Source: Rhizophagus sp. LPA8_4_AMF (lineage: Eukaryota; Glomeromycota; Glomeromycetes; Glomerales; Glomeraceae). Taken from it: a DNA stretch of 22,790 bases. This document shows positions 8,991 through 18,076 of the stretch, in pieces. The notes under the pieces are model-generated. The model searched no databases, was not told the origin of the DNA, and worked only from the letters and a program-made list of their open reading frames with translations. Position 1 is the first letter of the stretch; each line of letters begins with the position of its first letter. The stretch covers positions 1 to 22,790 of the forward strand of contig JADRCO010001075.1 in assembly GCA_021464525.1 (NCBI GenBank). The letters are read 5' to 3'. The position numbers and the translations under genes were made by a program.

Positions 8991-9452
8991 ATGAGATCAA
9001 TGGATAGAAGGTATTGGTGCCGTACGCGCTCTTCAGTCTTATTTCTCGGTTGCCCTCTTGATTTTGAGTTGGTAGATTTAAGTGTTTTGAAAAACAAATT
9101 GCCCTCATCTGAAGAACCTAAAGACAATGATGACTATTCTGAATATGATGAGGATAAAAAGTTTGAATGGCTAGAGGAATATATAGAAAAGAATTATGGA
9201 TCTCTTTTCTACGTAAATCAAGTTACAGTAGGACCTGATCTACAGGAATGGAGTCATCGAAACGAAGTATACTTGGCTATTCATTTACCATATGACGAAG
9301 ATGAGGAACTTAAAATTCCTGTTTTAAAAAATTTTTTTACCAAATTTGATTTAAGTGTATTGGATCAATTTCGTGATCTGATGAAATTGTTAGGACAACC
9401 AGAAAAAGATTCTGAACCTGGATTGTGTTCCTGCCAATACAATATAGGATAA
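8991..9452 (+). CDS. Small acidic protein of unknown function
   Basis: A single-exon frame of 153 residues. The start sits in an A-rich context (ACAATAAAAAATG); a second in-frame ATG lies three codons on and could also serve. I recognise no family. The N-terminus is basic with aromatic and Cys residues (RRYWCRTR), followed by an acidic stretch (EEPKDNDDYSEYDEDKKFEW, about 41-60), a mixed alpha/beta-like region with LQEWSHRNEVYLAIHLPY, and a tail with a CSC motif. No signal peptide or membrane segment is obvious. Balanced amino-acid use and lack of repeats suggest a folded protein rather than a chance frame in AT-rich DNA. It is divergent from the kinase gene and may share its promoter. Confidence 0.65.
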   Translation: MRSMDRRYWCRTRSSVLFLGCPLDFELVDLSVLKNKLPSSEEPKDNDDYSEYDEDKKFEWLEEYIEKNYGSLFYVNQVTVGPDLQEWSHRNEVYLAIHLPYDEDEELKIPVLKNFFTKFDLSVLDQFRDLMKLLGQPEKDSEPGLCSCQYNIG

Positions 9453-10778
9453 GAAGTAAAACATAATAATTTAGAAATATAATAGTGATTATTATTTACT
9501 TGGAAATTACGGGTATTTTTAGCAAATGTTATTATCAAGAAAGTATCAAATGCTCTTAATCATAAAGAACCATTCGATTGTGTAAAATTCTTTCTTTGTT
9601 TTTCTTTTGAATTTTATATAAAGTCATGTATCTACCGCGAAATTAATTAATCGATTTTAAAAATTAAATTATTTTAATGTCACAACCATAAGTCACTTAG
9701 CATCCGAGATTTTATGATTACGTTAAAGTTTATTGAAAGTATAACGAGATGGAAAATCAAACTAATATCTATAAATTTTGTTATCGTGTTTTATCGCTAA
9801 AGTACACAGTAACTTAAAGAAAAGTGAAAAATTATTCAAGTAAGAGCAGTGACGTATTGGACTTATAATCGTAATCACGTACAGCTAATCATTTTTAATA
9901 AAATGTGTAACCTAAGATTTTTGCATACTTTAATACTTTCCAGTTTCCACCCTAAATATATGTCCCTGCTTGGTTTACATTACGCTTGTCAAGACAATGG
10001 ATACTTCAAGTCTTCAATATTATTGAATTTTGTGCTACCACACAAATTATCTGATCGGGACAATTACCCGATACTGTAATTACTCAACTAAAGAAATATA
10101 TTACAAGACAAATTTTAACCATAGTTAATAAACCGTTAGCTCTGTTTCAAAATCCATTTGGTTAATTATATTGAAATCGTTCCGTAATCATAAAATGTTT
10201 GCTTGATAAGTCTTGTAATCTAAGATTTTCCTTTATCAGGTAATTTGCGTGGGTCGCACAATTCTGAAAATAGTGATAATATAAAAAATTGATTTACATA
10301 ATTAACTGCGCTGCCCCTCTGTACCATGTTTACATTTTACTTTTGTCTCCAACTGTAAAATTCCGTGAATCTGCGCTAAAAAATCTAAGCCATGATTTGC
10401 ATTATAAAATTTCATTAATTTGCATGATCATGAAAACAAAACAACGGAGCACTTTTTTTTTACGGAATATTTTACTTTTTTTACCGTACGAAAAAATTTT
10501 CTTTCAATAGACCTTAAGAATTGATGTTCTACGTAGTACGTACCCGTGCTTTTTGTTCCCCCAATATTGCCCGTTATCACGTGAATCGTACAAATAATTG
10601 CGCCAAATAATAAACAATAACGTAATCATTATTAAATTGTACAACGATTAGTAAAAACAGTGTCAAACTATAAATTTTGGTATACAATCAAAAAGAACTC
10701 GATTTCTTTTTTTTTTCCTCTAGCTTTTTTTTTCCTAGGAAAAAAAAAAAAAATTTAGTAATAGTAATGGTCTCACTA
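9453..10778. other. Gene-poor spacer and upstream region of paralog 1
   Basis: This 1.3-kb stretch has only short frames without support. A 14-bp inverted pair ATTTTATGATTACG (9709-9722) and CGTAATCATAAAAT (10183-10196) lies 460 bp apart. Nearer the gene are TATCACGTGAATC (10575-10587, with a CACGTG E-box), AATAAACAA (10609-10617), a TATA-like sequence near 10669, and the 24-bp palindrome T9-CCTAGG-A9 (10725-10748) inside a longer T-run/A-run pair. Some of these are shared with paralog 2. Confidence 0.5.
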
Positions 10779-12260
10779 ATGGAAACACGAGAAAATGTTG
10801 TACTGGAAGATCCGGGATCGTCTTCCATATCTTCTACTCAAAACGAGACAAATATAAGTAATCTTAATGATAACGCCGTCCCTAAAAATAATCCTTTTTA
10901 TAATTTAATCGAAAAACAAGCAAAAGAATTTGAAGAATTTGGTAAACGAATGAGTTTAGATTTACAAAGTACTTACAGAGAATATTTAATTCAACAAAAT
11001 AATATTATAAAAGAGAACACGAATTCTGTTGGAACGGAAAATGTTTGTAATAAACATGATGAAATAATCGATTCTCAATTACAATTAATCGATTCTTTAA
11101 GAGCTCGTGTTGAAATTTTGGAAACTGATCATCTTATTAAAGAGCAAGATATTAGAAAACTTCGAAATGAATTTAATGATTTCAAAAAGGAAATCCAATC
11201 AATTCTATCTATATCAACAGCTAAGGCAGCTACATCATCAGCTGCGCAGGATAATAAGGAAAATGCTTCTTTAGATACGAATGAAAATGCCGTCAAAGAT
11301 TCGGAATTTACACCAATTCAATCTGAAGAACCATTAAAATTTATGTATGATGAAGAAGAAATATCCGATTATAAAAATGTCGATAAAGAGAAGATAAAAC
11401 CTAATCAACCGTATTCTGATGTTCATGACAAACTGTATTCTGATGATCAAGATCATGACAAAAACATTTTCGCGAAATCTCAAGCATCTTATCAAAATCA
11501 TCTTAAGGCTGAATTTGATATACCTTACCCTTATCAAGAATACGAAGAAGAAGCTGTGGCTGAAGTGACTGAATTTGAAACTTCTTTTCAACAACAGGAT
11601 GATTATTACACTGAAGATTATTATAATTATGAAGATGGAACCTCATATCAAGATTATCCCAGCAATGATAATTACGGTTATGATAATTACGATTCAACGT
11701 ATTTGCCTTCATCATCATATCAACAATCCAGTAATGATGCTGCCTACCAGAATGGTTATGATTCAACGTATTATGAATCTTCAACATCTTATCAACAATT
11801 TAATGATGGTAATTCTCATATCCCAATTTTTAATAGCATTCCACATGGAAAAACGTCAAAATCTCAAAAAACAAATATAAAAATTCATGCCAAAGTTGAA
11901 GAAATCCTTAATAATTTAAATAATAGAAGAATTCTTGATCATACATTCAAACCTTTACGACAAACTTTTAATATAAATCAGCTCTTAAAATATGAAAAGT
12001 CAGACTTATTTAATTCTTTAAGTAGTAAAACAAAAGGTTCTATTAGAATCTCGATTAATGACGAGTTAAGAGATGAATTGTCCGGTAAGAAGAAAATGAT
12101 GACACAACCAATTAGCGTTTATGTGAATAGACAGATTGTTCCTTCTTTACCACCTGGTATTAAAAGTTATACTGAATTTGGGAAGACTTCTCAATATAAT
12201 CGTTTATCTAGTGAGAAAAAGAAGAGAATTCAGAAAGTTATTTCGAAAGAAAAAATATAG
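10779..12260 (+). CDS. Array paralog 1: coiled-coil protein with duplicated-motif C-terminal domain
   Basis: Single exon, 493 residues from the ATG at 10779. This start is preferred over the in-frame ATG at 10767 because METRENV matches MEVQENV of paralog 2; the open frame further upstream begins with a homopolymer-coded stretch and has no ATG. Parts: N-terminal box 38-63 (NLIEKQAKEFEEFGKRMSL), coiled coil 96-141 (IDSQLQLIDSLRARVEIL), acidic Tyr/Ser/Gln-rich linker about 145-365 with degenerate YDSTY and SSSYQQ repeats, and a C-terminal domain 367-493. That domain holds LKYEKSDLFNSLSSKTKG (403 on) and the similar YTEFGKTSQYNRLSSEKKKR (464 on), joined by TQPISVYV and a PSLPPGIKSY turn. The basic KKKRIQK end could be a nuclear signal or nucleic-acid contact. 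Family and function are not recognised. A run of AATAAA follows the stop. Confidence 0.85.
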   Translation: METRENVVLEDPGSSSISSTQNETNISNLNDNAVPKNNPFYNLIEKQAKEFEEFGKRMSLDLQSTYREYLIQQNNIIKENTNSVGTENVCNKHDEIIDSQLQLIDSLRARVEILETDHLIKEQDIRKLRNEFNDFKKEIQSILSISTAKAATSSAAQDNKENASLDTNENAVKDSEFTPIQSEEPLKFMYDEEEISDYKNVDKEKIKPNQPYSDVHDKLYSDDQDHDKNIFAKSQASYQNHLKAEFDIPYPYQEYEEEAVAEVTEFETSFQQQDDYYTEDYYNYEDGTSYQDYPSNDNYGYDNYDSTYLPSSSYQQSSNDAAYQNGYDSTYYESSTSYQQFNDGNSHIPIFNSIPHGKTSKSQKTNIKIHAKVEEILNNLNNRRILDHTFKPLRQTFNINQLLKYEKSDLFNSLSSKTKGSIRISINDELRDELSGKKKMMTQPISVYVNRQIVPSLPPGIKSYTEFGKTSQYNRLSSEKKKRIQKVISKEKI

Positions 12261-13321
12261 TTAATAAATAAATCCTTTAACTTGTATTATTATTTTTTTT
12301 TTTTTAATCTAATAAATTATTATTACGTAAATTATCAAATTTACTGTGACGGATGCAATATAAACTTTTTTCCATGATTCCACCGCATTTTCCTTTCAAA
12401 ACAAAAGAACATACCGTTCCATATATATGAGAATATCGAGAAATAAAGGAGAGTTCGGTATAACGAAATAGACCCATGGTATAAAAAAAAGTGAATTAAA
12501 TACATTTTTCATTTAAATATTAAGTTAGAATTGGACAAACCGATCTGCTGCCGAAATGTGAGAAGCTTAAAGTGATGTGATTTTTATTTGGTCGTACTTC
12601 TCTCTTCAACTTTTAACTTACCAGACCAATCATGTAATCCCACGATCAAAATGTTAATAATCTAGTGGCTTTAATAAGGCTTATATCGTGAGAATTATTA
12701 ATTATTAGGAAGAAAAATTGAGATGTCAAATTACTGTTTGATTCAGGATAGCGTACATGAAATAATTAAGGAAATGGATAGCGTAGATAGCGTGTATAAC
12801 ATCCTCATACGCAGCATACTCTATAAGTGGCCATCCAAAATAATGATTTTTAATTTCCGTTATATTACGTAATCTTGTCTCACCTGATTTTTTTTAGTCG
12901 CAGTGTTTATATCGTTATATCAGGGTTACAAGTTACAACCAGTTTTTGTTACAACGTTCTATGTGCGTTTAAACCCATTAAGTACCTCATTGAATAGACC
13001 AGTACGAGATAAAATAATTTAGCGATCCATTGAATATGGTATCTTACTATCTTTGGTGAATTTTATTATGATAATGAGAAAATTTAATATTCTTTAATAT
13101 ATATCATACTCTGACTGATGAACGTAAACTTAAATATCACTTAGCGAATGATATTTCCGAAAGATTATCTAACCAACCTAATCAAATAATCACGTGAATC
13201 AGGCAAATTTCCTTTCAAAGGAATACCGGCAATAAACAAAAATGTAATTTGTAATCAATATATATAAACTAAAAAAAAAAAAAAACCTTTTCCCTCCTAA
13301 ATTCCTTTTTGTTTTATAATA
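12261..13321. other. Spacer and upstream region of paralog 2
   Basis: No gene is seen in 1.06 kb. The distal part has short repeats of ATAGCGTA/GATAGCGT (12749-12800). Near the gene are ATCACGTGAATC (13189-13200), AATAAACAA (13231-13239) and a TATATATAAAC box near 13258, the same order as before paralog 1, then an A15-type run and the leader. Confidence 0.5.
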
Positions 13322-13410
13322 ATGGAAGTACAAGAAAATGTTATAAAAAAGGATTCATATCTTACTCAAAATGAAAAAAATAATATAAATTTGGATAATA
13401 ATAATTATTC

Positions 13411-13466
<56 letters not shown>

Positions 13467-14887
13467 TTTTAAATGATCGATATTATAATTTAATCATAGA
13501 ACAAGCAAAAGAATTCGAAAATTTTGGTAAACAAATGAGTTTAAATTTACAAAATTTTGGTAAAGAACTTTTAATTCAACAAAATGATATTATTAACGAA
13601 CCTTTTGATATAGAAAAAGTTTTTAAGGAATGTAAAGAAAAAATTGATTCTCAATTACAATTGATTGATTCTTTAAAAAATCGAATTGAAGATTTGGAAA
13701 CTGATTCTTTTATTAAAACTCAAGACATTAAAAAACTTCAAAATGATTTTAGTTATTTTAATGAAGATTTTGAAACAACTGTACCAGCAGTTGTACCAAT
13801 ATCTATATCAGCAACGCTAGATAATAAAGAAAATGTTTCTTTGATCCCAGAATTAAATTTTCAATTAGTAAATGATAACCAACAGTACTCTGAGGATTAT
13901 TATGATGAAGAATCTTCAACATCTTATCAAAAATACGATGAGGATAATTATGATGAAGAATCGTCTTCAACGCCATATCAAAAATACGATGAGGATAATT
14001 ATGATGAAAAATCGTCTTCAACGCCTTATCAAAAATACGATGAAGATAATTATGATGATGAATCTTCAATAACTTATCGAAAGTATGATGAGAATAATTA
14101 TGATGATGAATCTTCAATAATTTATCGAAAGTATGATGAGGATGATTATGATGAAGAATCATCAACAACTTATCAAAAATACGATAAGAATAATTATGAT
14201 GAAGAATCTTCAACATATGAAAATGTATCTTATCAACAGTACATTGAGTCTGATCCTGGAATAACTTACTTTGATTTTATTCAATTTGAACGTGATTATA
14301 TTGAACAACAGAAAAACGAACAACAAAAACTAGCTACATCATTAGCAAACGAACAACAAAGGCCTTCTACATCATCAGCAAACAGACAAAAAATGCCATC
14401 TACATCAGTGGCAAATAAACAATTTACATCATTAACCAATTCACAATCTTATATATCAAATTCGAATGTTCCTGCTAATAAAGAAAATCTAATGATGATT
14501 CATGACAAAGTACAAGAAATAATTAATGAAAAAAGCAACGGAAAACGTAGATTAGATAGAAAATTCAATAACCATACGTTCCGTCCTTTGTGTGACTTTG
14601 GTATGAATAGCCTTTTAAAATATGAAAAATCATATTTATTTAAATCTTTAAGTAAACGCCCAAGAGAACGTATCAAAGCTTCAATTCTTGCTGAGTTAAA
14701 AGATGAATTTATTAATAAAAGGAAGAACCTAACACAACCTATCAATGTTTATGCGGAAAAAAACATAATTCCTCGTTTACCATCTGGTATTAATAGCTAT
14801 ACCGATTATCAAAAACATTATCGTTATAATAATCTCTCTGACAAGACTAAAAGGAGAATTCAAAAAATAATTTCATTAGAAAATTGA
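13322..14887 (+). CDS. Array paralog 2: coiled-coil protein with poly-Asn and Tyr/Asp repeats
   Basis: Single exon, 521 residues, start MEVQENV. An 18-residue Asn run (31-48) precedes the N-terminal box 54-79 (NLIIEQAKEFENFGKQMSL). The coiled coil is 105-150 (IDSQLQLIDSLKNRIEDLE). The linker from 191 to about 300 is a tandem repeat of 16-18 residues built on NYDEESSSTPYQKYDE, then a Gln/Ser/Thr stretch with repeated ANEQQ/ANRQK-type units (about 330-370). The C-terminal domain is 393-521, with motif copies LKYEKSYLFKSLSKRPRE and YTDYQKHYRYNNLSDKTKRR, TQPINVY and PRLPSGINSY between them. It is the closest relative of paralog 1 in the array by ends and N-terminus. The acidic Tyr-rich repeats suggest a disordered, possibly phosphorylated, scaffold-like linker; that is inference. 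Confidence 0.85.
13412..13465 (+). repeat. (AAT)18 microsatellite coding poly-Asn
   Basis: Eighteen uninterrupted AAT codons in paralog 2. The purity implies recent slippage and probable length variation between strains. Confidence 0.97.
13892..14219 (+). repeat. Tandem 48-54-bp repeats in paralog 2
   Basis: About seven units, each coding a variant of (D/N)NYDEESSSTPYQKYDE. Units differ by single codons (EES/DES/EKS, TPYQ/TYRK) and by loss of one Ser codon. Units 2 and 3 are nearly identical at DNA level, so they are the most recent duplicates. The frame is conserved throughout. Confidence 0.92.
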
Positions 14888-15556
14888 TTAAGTTAATCTT
14901 TAATTATTTATTATTGTAATTTTTTTACTAATAAAAAGTCCACGTTCCAGTGTTCCACCTATAAAATGATACCTGTAATGAAAAAATAGAATATCACATG
15001 TAATTTCTTCAAAGATATTGGTATGATGCAAAACTTATTCCGTTGATAATAGGCTTATTTGAAAAATGTAGTAAAGAACTTCGTCAGACGCCAGTAAAAA
15101 GGGGGGGAAACCTTCAATTCGATTGAAACATCAATTGGTGATAGTATGATGATGCATTGATAATCTGAAAAGGACATGTATATAAATATCTATACACTAT
15201 TAAATTATATGTATGACTCTTAGTAAAGTATTAATAATTTGAAATACGAATTCTTTACCATAAATACGAACCTCCAATAAGAAATAGTGTCTATTGTTTT
15301 TGCTTTATTGAATATATTTATTCTTTTCCCAAAATCATAAATCAATTGATCAAGAAATTCACCCAAAGTTAACAAATCACGAAAAATTTAAATCTCGCAG
15401 TTTATTGCCAATTTTGTCAGGTCTATCGACTAATTCGAATAAATAAAGCATTCTGGCATGAAATTTTGATCGGATTAAGTTTCTTCTCTCCTTTTTTTTT
15501 TTTAAAAAAAAAATTAACCAAGAAAGAAATACTTATCATCAATCACAAATCTTGAT
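14888..15556. other. Spacer and upstream region of paralog 3
   Basis: AT-rich, no gene seen. AATAAA-like signal after the paralog 2 stop (14929). A G7 run at 15102-15108 is unusual for this DNA. A T12A10 dyad at 15492-15513 lies 44 bp before the start. The CACGTG and AATAAACAA motifs of paralogs 1 and 2 are absent; only AATAAATAAAG near 15440 is vaguely similar. Confidence 0.45.
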
Positions 15557-16732
15557 ATGGATTCTGAAACTTCAGAAAAGCAGAAACTTTTAGTATCGGG
15601 AAATCAAGAATCTAAACATGATCAACAAAAGAAGGAACGAGAAACTCAAACAGAATCCGATGATAAATTTGCATTAATAGAATTAAAAGCTCGTATTGAA
15701 GAATTAGAAACTGAATTTCTTATAAGAAGTTTAAATTATAAAGAGCTTCAAGAAGAATTTAACAATTTTAGAATGTTAATTCTTAAATCTGAACGTGGGC
15801 AATTATCAAAGAATATTCAGGATACATTTTCCGTCAATAAATCTAAATTTCTTCCAAATTTGGAGAATTTTGAGGAAGTTTCAGAATCAATTTATGATTA
15901 TTATAAAGACAAACACATTCTTTTTACACATGATGATAATGATTCGATGTTATTTTCTTCTTCAAGAAGAAATCAAAATAAAGAAGCAAGTTTCATTGAT
16001 GATGATTGTGATTACGATCTTGAAAATAAATATGATGATACAGTTGAAAAAGATTTTATTAATAAAGGAGTTTCTGGGCCATCGTCATCATCCGATCAGC
16101 AGACTATCAAATATGATTATTCTATTAAAAATAAGACTTCATCATTAAATCCTTATGCGGCTTCGTTTTTTCCCGGAAAAGATTATACAAATCAGGAAGA
16201 AACCACACAAGAAATTCAACGAAATAATGACGAACAAAAAGATTCAAATTTTCTTTTGAATATCCCTCTTTATGCATCTAGTAATATACCTTATTTCATC
16301 TTTCTTTGTAATGACTTTTGGAGAAATCACACAAACGTAGTCGAAAAAATTCACGCACTAGTTCAGCAAATTCTTTATCAATTCAGACTACTTAACCGAA
16401 AAGTCAACGTTGTGTCATTTAGATATTTGTATTTCTTTGAAGTTGATGATTTAATGAATTATGAAAAATCAAAAGAATTTAATTCTTTACAAAAGGCTCA
16501 CAAGAGAATTATTAGGAATATGATTAATGCTTTATTAAAAGATGAATTATCTACTAATGTTACTTTTGTACGAAATATTAATGAGTATAGAAGTAGAGGA
16601 TTAATTCCAAAATTACCAAAAAGTTTTAAAAGTTATGATGATTATACCAAGAGTGAGAAGTTTCAATCTTTGACCAAAAAGAAAAAGAAAATGATTAGAA
16701 GATTGGCTGAAAAGGAAAGGAATGATGAGTAA
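15557..16732 (+). CDS. Array paralog 3: variant lacking the N-terminal box
   Basis: Single exon, 391 residues, start MDSETSEKQ. The EFxxFGK box found near the N-terminus of the five other members is missing; a short Gln/Glu/Lys-rich lead runs straight into the coiled coil 37-78 (LIELKARIEELETEFLI). The linker (about 80-262) is acidic and Ser-rich with DDDCDYD and GPSSSSDQQ but few clear tandem repeats. The C-terminal domain 263-391 is complete: MNYEKSKEFNSLQKAHKR and YDDYTKSEKFQSLTKKKKK make the internal duplication especially plain. TQPI is replaced by NVTFVRNI. The end is very basic. It is convergent with paralog 4 across 359 bp. I judge it an intact but domain-reduced member. Confidence 0.82.
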   Translation: MDSETSEKQKLLVSGNQESKHDQQKKERETQTESDDKFALIELKARIEELETEFLIRSLNYKELQEEFNNFRMLILKSERGQLSKNIQDTFSVNKSKFLPNLENFEEVSESIYDYYKDKHILFTHDDNDSMLFSSSRRNQNKEASFIDDDCDYDLENKYDDTVEKDFINKGVSGPSSSSDQQTIKYDYSIKNKTSSLNPYAASFFPGKDYTNQEETTQEIQRNNDEQKDSNFLLNIPLYASSNIPYFIFLCNDFWRNHTNVVEKIHALVQQILYQFRLLNRKVNVVSFRYLYFFEVDDLMNYEKSKEFNSLQKAHKRIIRNMINALLKDELSTNVTFVRNINEYRSRGLIPKLPKSFKSYDDYTKSEKFQSLTKKKKKMIRRLAEKERNDE

Positions 16733-17091
16733 AGAATGCAAATTAATTAGATTAGTTATATATATAATTGTTATATAATGTGCTTTGTGTTAATAAAATT
16801 TATGTTTTCACTTGGATACTACGTTCAATGAAATATGATTTTTACCGATCTCTAGCCATCCATTTACTATACAAATTCATGTATAATAATAATGTTCGTA
16901 CAAAGATATATGATACTTTATTACATGATCTATCAATAAAGGAAAACTAAAATTACTTGACACATAAAATTCCTTGATGAATACGAATATACGATAAATA
17001 CGATGAATAAGATGAATAAAATGGATGTGAATAATATGAATACATAAAAAATTCTATATCTAATTACTAAATCTTCAACACAATATCTTTA
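16733..17091. other. Convergent spacer at the switch point of the array
   Basis: Sequence between the 3' ends of paralogs 3 (+) and 4 (-), where the array changes strand. It has an AATAAA-type signal (16791) and a degenerate short repeat of GATGAATA/GATAAATA units at about 16976-17045. A 60-codon frame here has no supporting features. Confidence 0.45.
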
Positions 17092-17844
17092 TTAGATTAA
17101 TTTCCTAACTCTTGACTTATGTGTATCGCTTAAAGTATCAAACCAGTCACTATCATCCTTGCACATAGTATAATCGTCATATCCGTTAGGTAAACTTGGA
17201 AGTATATCTCTCTTAATATATTCATCTAAATCTTGTGAGAGCGTTACATTTGGTCCTTGGAATTCTTGTAACAACATACATTTAATATGATAATTAATAT
17301 ATCTTTTACTCTTTCTATTTAGAGAAATAAAATTATTCGTCTTTGTATATTCAATTAATTCATTAATATGATAAGAACTTTTCAAAAATTTGAACTGTCT
17401 TAATTTTACAAGATTGCCAAAAAGTTTATCAATTTCTTGAACTTTAGAGCTAAGTGAGACATCGTTATTTGAAGAATTTGAAGAGGTGTTATCCCAGTTC
17501 GAGCGTTCCATCATATTTTCATAATTTTTTAATAAAGTAGTATCATTGCTTTTATATAAAAGAGGAAAATCATCAATTTCTTGACGAAGTTTTTTAATAT
17601 TTTGATCTTTTTTGATAGCATCATTTTCCAATTCTTCAATACGAGTCCTCAAAGAATTAATTAATTTTGCTTGAGTATCGATTTTTTTTTGATAAGTTTC
17701 ATAAAGTTTTTCATCAAGCTTTTTAAATTCATTTTCATATCCTTTATGTGATTCTTGTAATCGTTTTCCAAATTCTTCAAATTGTACTGCTTGTTTCTCG
17801 ATTATTTTATTAAGTTTACCAGTTTTATTCACTTGTGATGACAT
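17092..17844 (-). CDS. Array paralog 4: minimal 250-residue member
   Basis: Single exon, start MSSQVNK. It shows the family core with almost no linker: N-terminal box 12-29 (NKIIEKQAVQFEEFGKRL), coiled coil about 35-92 (IDTQAKLINSLRTRIEELE), a linker of only about 35 residues (98-133, Ser/Asn-rich), and the C-terminal domain 134-250. Motif copies are IEYTKTNNFISLNRKSKR and a variant DYTMCKDDSDWFDTLSDTHK with two extra residues. Between them, NVTLSQDLDEYI replaces the TQPI segment, a feature shared with paralog 5, so these two are likely sisters. It ends sharply at RVRKLI, without the tail of other members. The box is closer to the coiled coil than in any other copy. Function is unknown. Confidence 0.83.
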   Translation of the reverse strand: MSSQVNKTGKLNKIIEKQAVQFEEFGKRLQESHKGYENEFKKLDEKLYETYQKKIDTQAKLINSLRTRIEELENDAIKKDQNIKKLRQEIDDFPLLYKSNDTTLLKNYENMMERSNWDNTSSNSSNNDVSLSSKVQEIDKLFGNLVKLRQFKFLKSSYHINELIEYTKTNNFISLNRKSKRYINYHIKCMLLQEFQGPNVTLSQDLDEYIKRDILPSLPNGYDDYTMCKDDSDWFDTLSDTHKSRVRKLI

Positions 17845-18076
17845 GATAATTGAGAGTTGTAGGGTTGATAAAAGATCAAAAGAACAAAGGAAATTCGAAT
17901 GACGTATTTATATGTGATGATCGTAGTACAAACAACAGGATTGTGAGGATTGTGGGAAAATCTTGAAAATTTTTGAAATCAAAAAATCGACCGATGAGGA
18001 TTTTTTCCTAACTATAGTAATTTGTATGCTTTTCCATTTTGAAAATAAATATCCTTTCTTTGCTATATTATTATTA

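Noticed and set aside
9709-10196. 14-bp inverted repeats 460 bp apart as a transposon
   Set aside because: No target duplication, no further terminal similarity, and short AT-rich inverted pairs are expected by chance here.
9849-10510. Two short plus-strand frames (9849-10079 and 10289-10510)
   Set aside because: Composition follows the AT-rich background, no motifs, no good start context, no splice continuation found.
10677-10778. Upstream extension of paralog 1 in the same frame
   Set aside because: It would begin at TTG, contains homopolymer-coded Phe and Lys runs, and paralog 2 aligns from the ATG at 10779.
13803-14216. 137-codon antisense frame opposite paralog 2
   Set aside because: The open frame is a by-product of the in-frame tandem repeat; the His/Lys repeat pattern mirrors the sense repeat.
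16768-16950. 60-codon plus-strand frame after paralog 3
   Set aside because: It has no ATG at its start, lies in the 3' flank, has no homology to the family and shows biased AT-rich codons.
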